Under the pieces are notes generated by a model. The model was not told the DNA's origin. It did not search any database and saw nothing but the letters and a program-made list of their open reading frames with translations. The translations under genes were made by a program, and so were the position numbers. 5,817 nucleotides of DNA from an uncultured Aquincola sp. (lineage in GTDB: Bacteria > Pseudomonadota > Gammaproteobacteria > Burkholderiales > Burkholderiaceae). The DNA lies in assembly GCA_937883885.1 (NCBI GenBank), contig CAKZXL010000625.1, positions 1 to 5,817 on the forward strand, in the 5' to 3' direction. Of this stretch, positions 4,292 to 5,817 are shown piece after piece; the first letter of the stretch is position 1; each line of letters opens with the position of its first letter.

Positions 4292-5817
4292 TCACCCCGC
4301 TTTGACCACTTCCCCCAACCGGGCCAGCAGCCCCGAATCACGCTGCGTAGGCGACTGGATGGCGGCGGCCAGGGGCTCTTCGGCGCTGGCGATGCGCACC
4401 TGGCGGCGGGCGCGGGTGACGGCGGTGTAGAGCAGCTCGCGGGTGGTCAGGCGGCTGGCGTGGGCGGGCATCACCATCAGCACCTGGTCGAACTCGGAGC
4501 CCTGGCTCTTGTGCACCGTCATCGCATACGCCGTTTCGTGCGGCGGCAGCCGCACCGGGGCCACTGGGCGAAAGCCGCCGGGGGCGGCGGCATCGGGGAA
4601 CCACACCAGCAGCGTGCCGTCTTCGGCCGGCAGCGTCAGGCCCACGTCGCCGTTGAACAGGCGCAGCAGCGGGTCGTTGCGCAGCACCATCACCGGCCGG
4701 CCGGTGTACCAGGGGCCGGGCAGGGCCTCGCCGGGTGCGGCGGCGCGGGCGCGCTGGGTCAGCAGTTCATTGAGCCGCAGCAGCCCGCGCGCGCCCTCAC
4801 GCATCGCGCACAGCACGCGAAAGCGCTCGTAGGCCGCGGTGGCGCCGGCCACGTCGTGCGGGGCGGCCTGCAGCGCCAGCCACAGCGGCTGGTAGCCGGC
4901 CGCGGCGGCGTCCACCGTGGCCTCGGACAGCAGCGGGCCGTCGTCGTGCAGCCACTGCACTTCGTCGTCTTCGCCGCTGCGCAGCCGGCGCAGCACCGCG
5001 GCGGCCTGGCCGGTGTTGATCTCGGTGGCCAGGCGGCCGATGCCGCTGTCGGCCGCAAAGCGGAAATTGCGGGTGAACCAGACGGCGCTGTCCTGCAGCG
5101 CGCTGGGGCGGGCGGCTTCGGGCGGCTCGATGATCAGCGGCGGCGTGCCGGTCAAGGCCGCCAGGTCGGCGCGGGCGGCGTCGCTCAGACCGGGGTCGGC
5201 GCTCAGCTCGGCGAACACCGCGCCCGATTCCACCGCGGCCAGCTGGTCCTTGTCGCCCAGCAGCACGATGCGCGCCTGCGACGGCACCGCTTCCAGCAGC
5301 CGCGTGGCCAGCGCCAGGTCCAGCATCGAGGCTTCGTCCACCACCAGCGCATCGATGGGCAGCGGGTTCTGCGCATCGTGGGCAAAGCCTTCGGGGGTGG
5401 CGCCCAGCAGCCGGTGGATGGTGGCGGCCGAAGCAGGCAGCCGGTTGCGCAACTCGGCGGGCAGGTGGGCGGCGCGCTGGCGCAGTGCATCGGTCATGCG
5501 GGCGGCGGCCTTGCCGGTGGGCGCGGCCAGCGCGATGCGGGCATCGGGCTGCTGCGTGAGCAGCGTGGCCAGCAGGTTGACCACCATCGTGGTCTTGCCG
5601 GTGCCGGGGCCGCCACTCACCACCGCCAGCTTGCCGCGCAGCGCCAGCGCAGCGGCCAGCTGCTGCCAGTCGGCATCACCGCCCAGCAGCGCGGCATTGG
5701 GCTTGAAGAGCTGCTGCAGCCGCTTGGCCACCTCGGGCGTGGGCAGCGTGGGCTCGGCCTGCGCGCTTTGTGCCAGGCGGCGGGCCAGCCGGCGTTCATA
5801 GTCGAAGTAGCGGTGCA
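4292..5817 (-). CDS. recD: RecD, exodeoxyribonuclease V alpha subunit, N-terminus outside window
   Basis: RecD is the SF1B 5'-3' DNA helicase subunit of the RecBCD nuclease-helicase, which processes double-strand ends for RecA loading and degrades linear foreign DNA. The window holds 507 C-terminal residues; E. coli RecD has 608, so about 100-150 are missing. The visible start HRYFDYERRLARRLA matches the end of the N-terminal domain. Walker A is GGPGTGKTT (about 68-76), followed by AAPTGKAAARM (motif Ia). Walker B is VVDEASMLD (about 158-166), then GDKDQLAAVESG (motif III) and RNFR (motif IV region). The C-terminal UvrD-like block includes YAMTVHKSQGSEFDQV (motif V) and LLYTAVTRAR (motif VI). 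All helicase motifs look intact. The GTG at 5731 is internal, not a start. recB and recC are expected beyond the right edge. No terminator separates it from convergent mazF. Confidence 0.96.
   Translation of the reverse strand, partial: HRYFDYERRLARRLAQSAQAEPTLPTPEVAKRLQQLFKPNAALLGGDADWQQLAAALALRGKLAVVSGGPGTGKTTMVVNLLATLLTQQPDARIALAAPTGKAAARMTDALRQRAAHLPAELRNRLPASAATIHRLLGATPEGFAHDAQNPLPIDALVVDEASMLDLALATRLLEAVPSQARIVLLGDKDQLAAVESGAVFAELSADPGLSDAARADLAALTGTPPLIIEPPEAARPSALQDSAVWFTRNFRFAADSGIGRLATEINTGQAAAVLRRLRSGEDDEVQWLHDDGPLLSEATVDAAAAGYQPLWLALQAAPHDVAGATAAYERFRVLCAMREGARGLLRLNELLTQRARAAAPGEALPGPWYTGRPVMVLRNDPLLRLFNGDVGLTLPAEDGTLLVWFPDAAAPGGFRPVAPVRLPPHETAYAMTVHKSQGSEFDQVLMVMPAHASRLTTRELLYTAVTRARRQVRIASAEEPLAAAIQSPTQRDSGLLARLGEVVKAG

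Noticed and set aside
4278..4310. Terminator between mazF and recD (GGTCA at 4290-4294 with TGACC at 4303-4307)
   Set aside because: A 5-bp stem with no T run on either strand, lying largely inside the recD coding end.
4917..5801. A 294-codon + strand open frame opposite recD
   Set aside because: It lies wholly antisense to an intact, motif-rich recD and has a Ser/Ala/Arg-rich translation typical of GC-rich shadow frames.

Overview
The window is GC-rich, with G or C at most third codon positions and proteins that look proteobacterial. The best guess is a betaproteobacterium of the Burkholderiales type, based on codon style and on remembered relatives of the HNH-like and RecD proteins; no search was run. 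It reads as a chromosomal accessory patch placed next to a core repair gene.

Left edge (1-695): the 3' part of a YoeB-type mRNA interferase gene runs in from outside on the + strand. It overlaps by 7 bp, tail to tail, a minus-strand GNAT N-acetyltransferase gene. Both are visibly less GC-rich than what follows. Between the GNAT start and the next gene lie about 100 bp with no convincing gene.

Centre (798-3387): an uncharacterised 407-residue minus-strand protein carries a degenerate HNH-like core. It is divergent from a + strand WYL-domain transcription regulator (HTH, WYL and WCX domains). The 133-bp spacer between them holds a perfect 8-bp-arm inverted repeat, a candidate operator. The regulator's ORF does not stop where the family normally does: it runs about 70 residues further into what looks like the C-terminal half of a VapB-type antitoxin.

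Decayed TA (about 3190-3595): the VapB-like tail overlaps by 4 bp a wrecked vapC. That remnant keeps the PIN N-terminus, a middle fragment and the extreme C-terminus, but has two apparent internal deletions, a nonsense codon and a frame change. One or more deletions seem to have fused the regulator to the remnant.

Right part (3591-4277): an intact mazEF-type module has a good sigma70-like promoter overlapped by repeated GTTGATAC half-sites. The toxin belongs to a divergent MazF branch with His where E. coli MazF has its catalytic Arg29.

Right edge (4292-5817): the C-terminal five-sixths or so of RecD, the 5'-3' helicase subunit of RecBCD, lies on the minus strand and converges on mazF with only 14 bp between stops.

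Three toxin-antitoxin loci (one cut by the edge, one dead, one intact) thus flank or touch a regulator plus unknown-protein pair. I see no tRNA, rRNA, CRISPR array, IS element or convincing terminator. Nothing here proves a new system; the best candidates for novelty are the HNH-like/WYL divergent pair and the regulator-antitoxin fusion.
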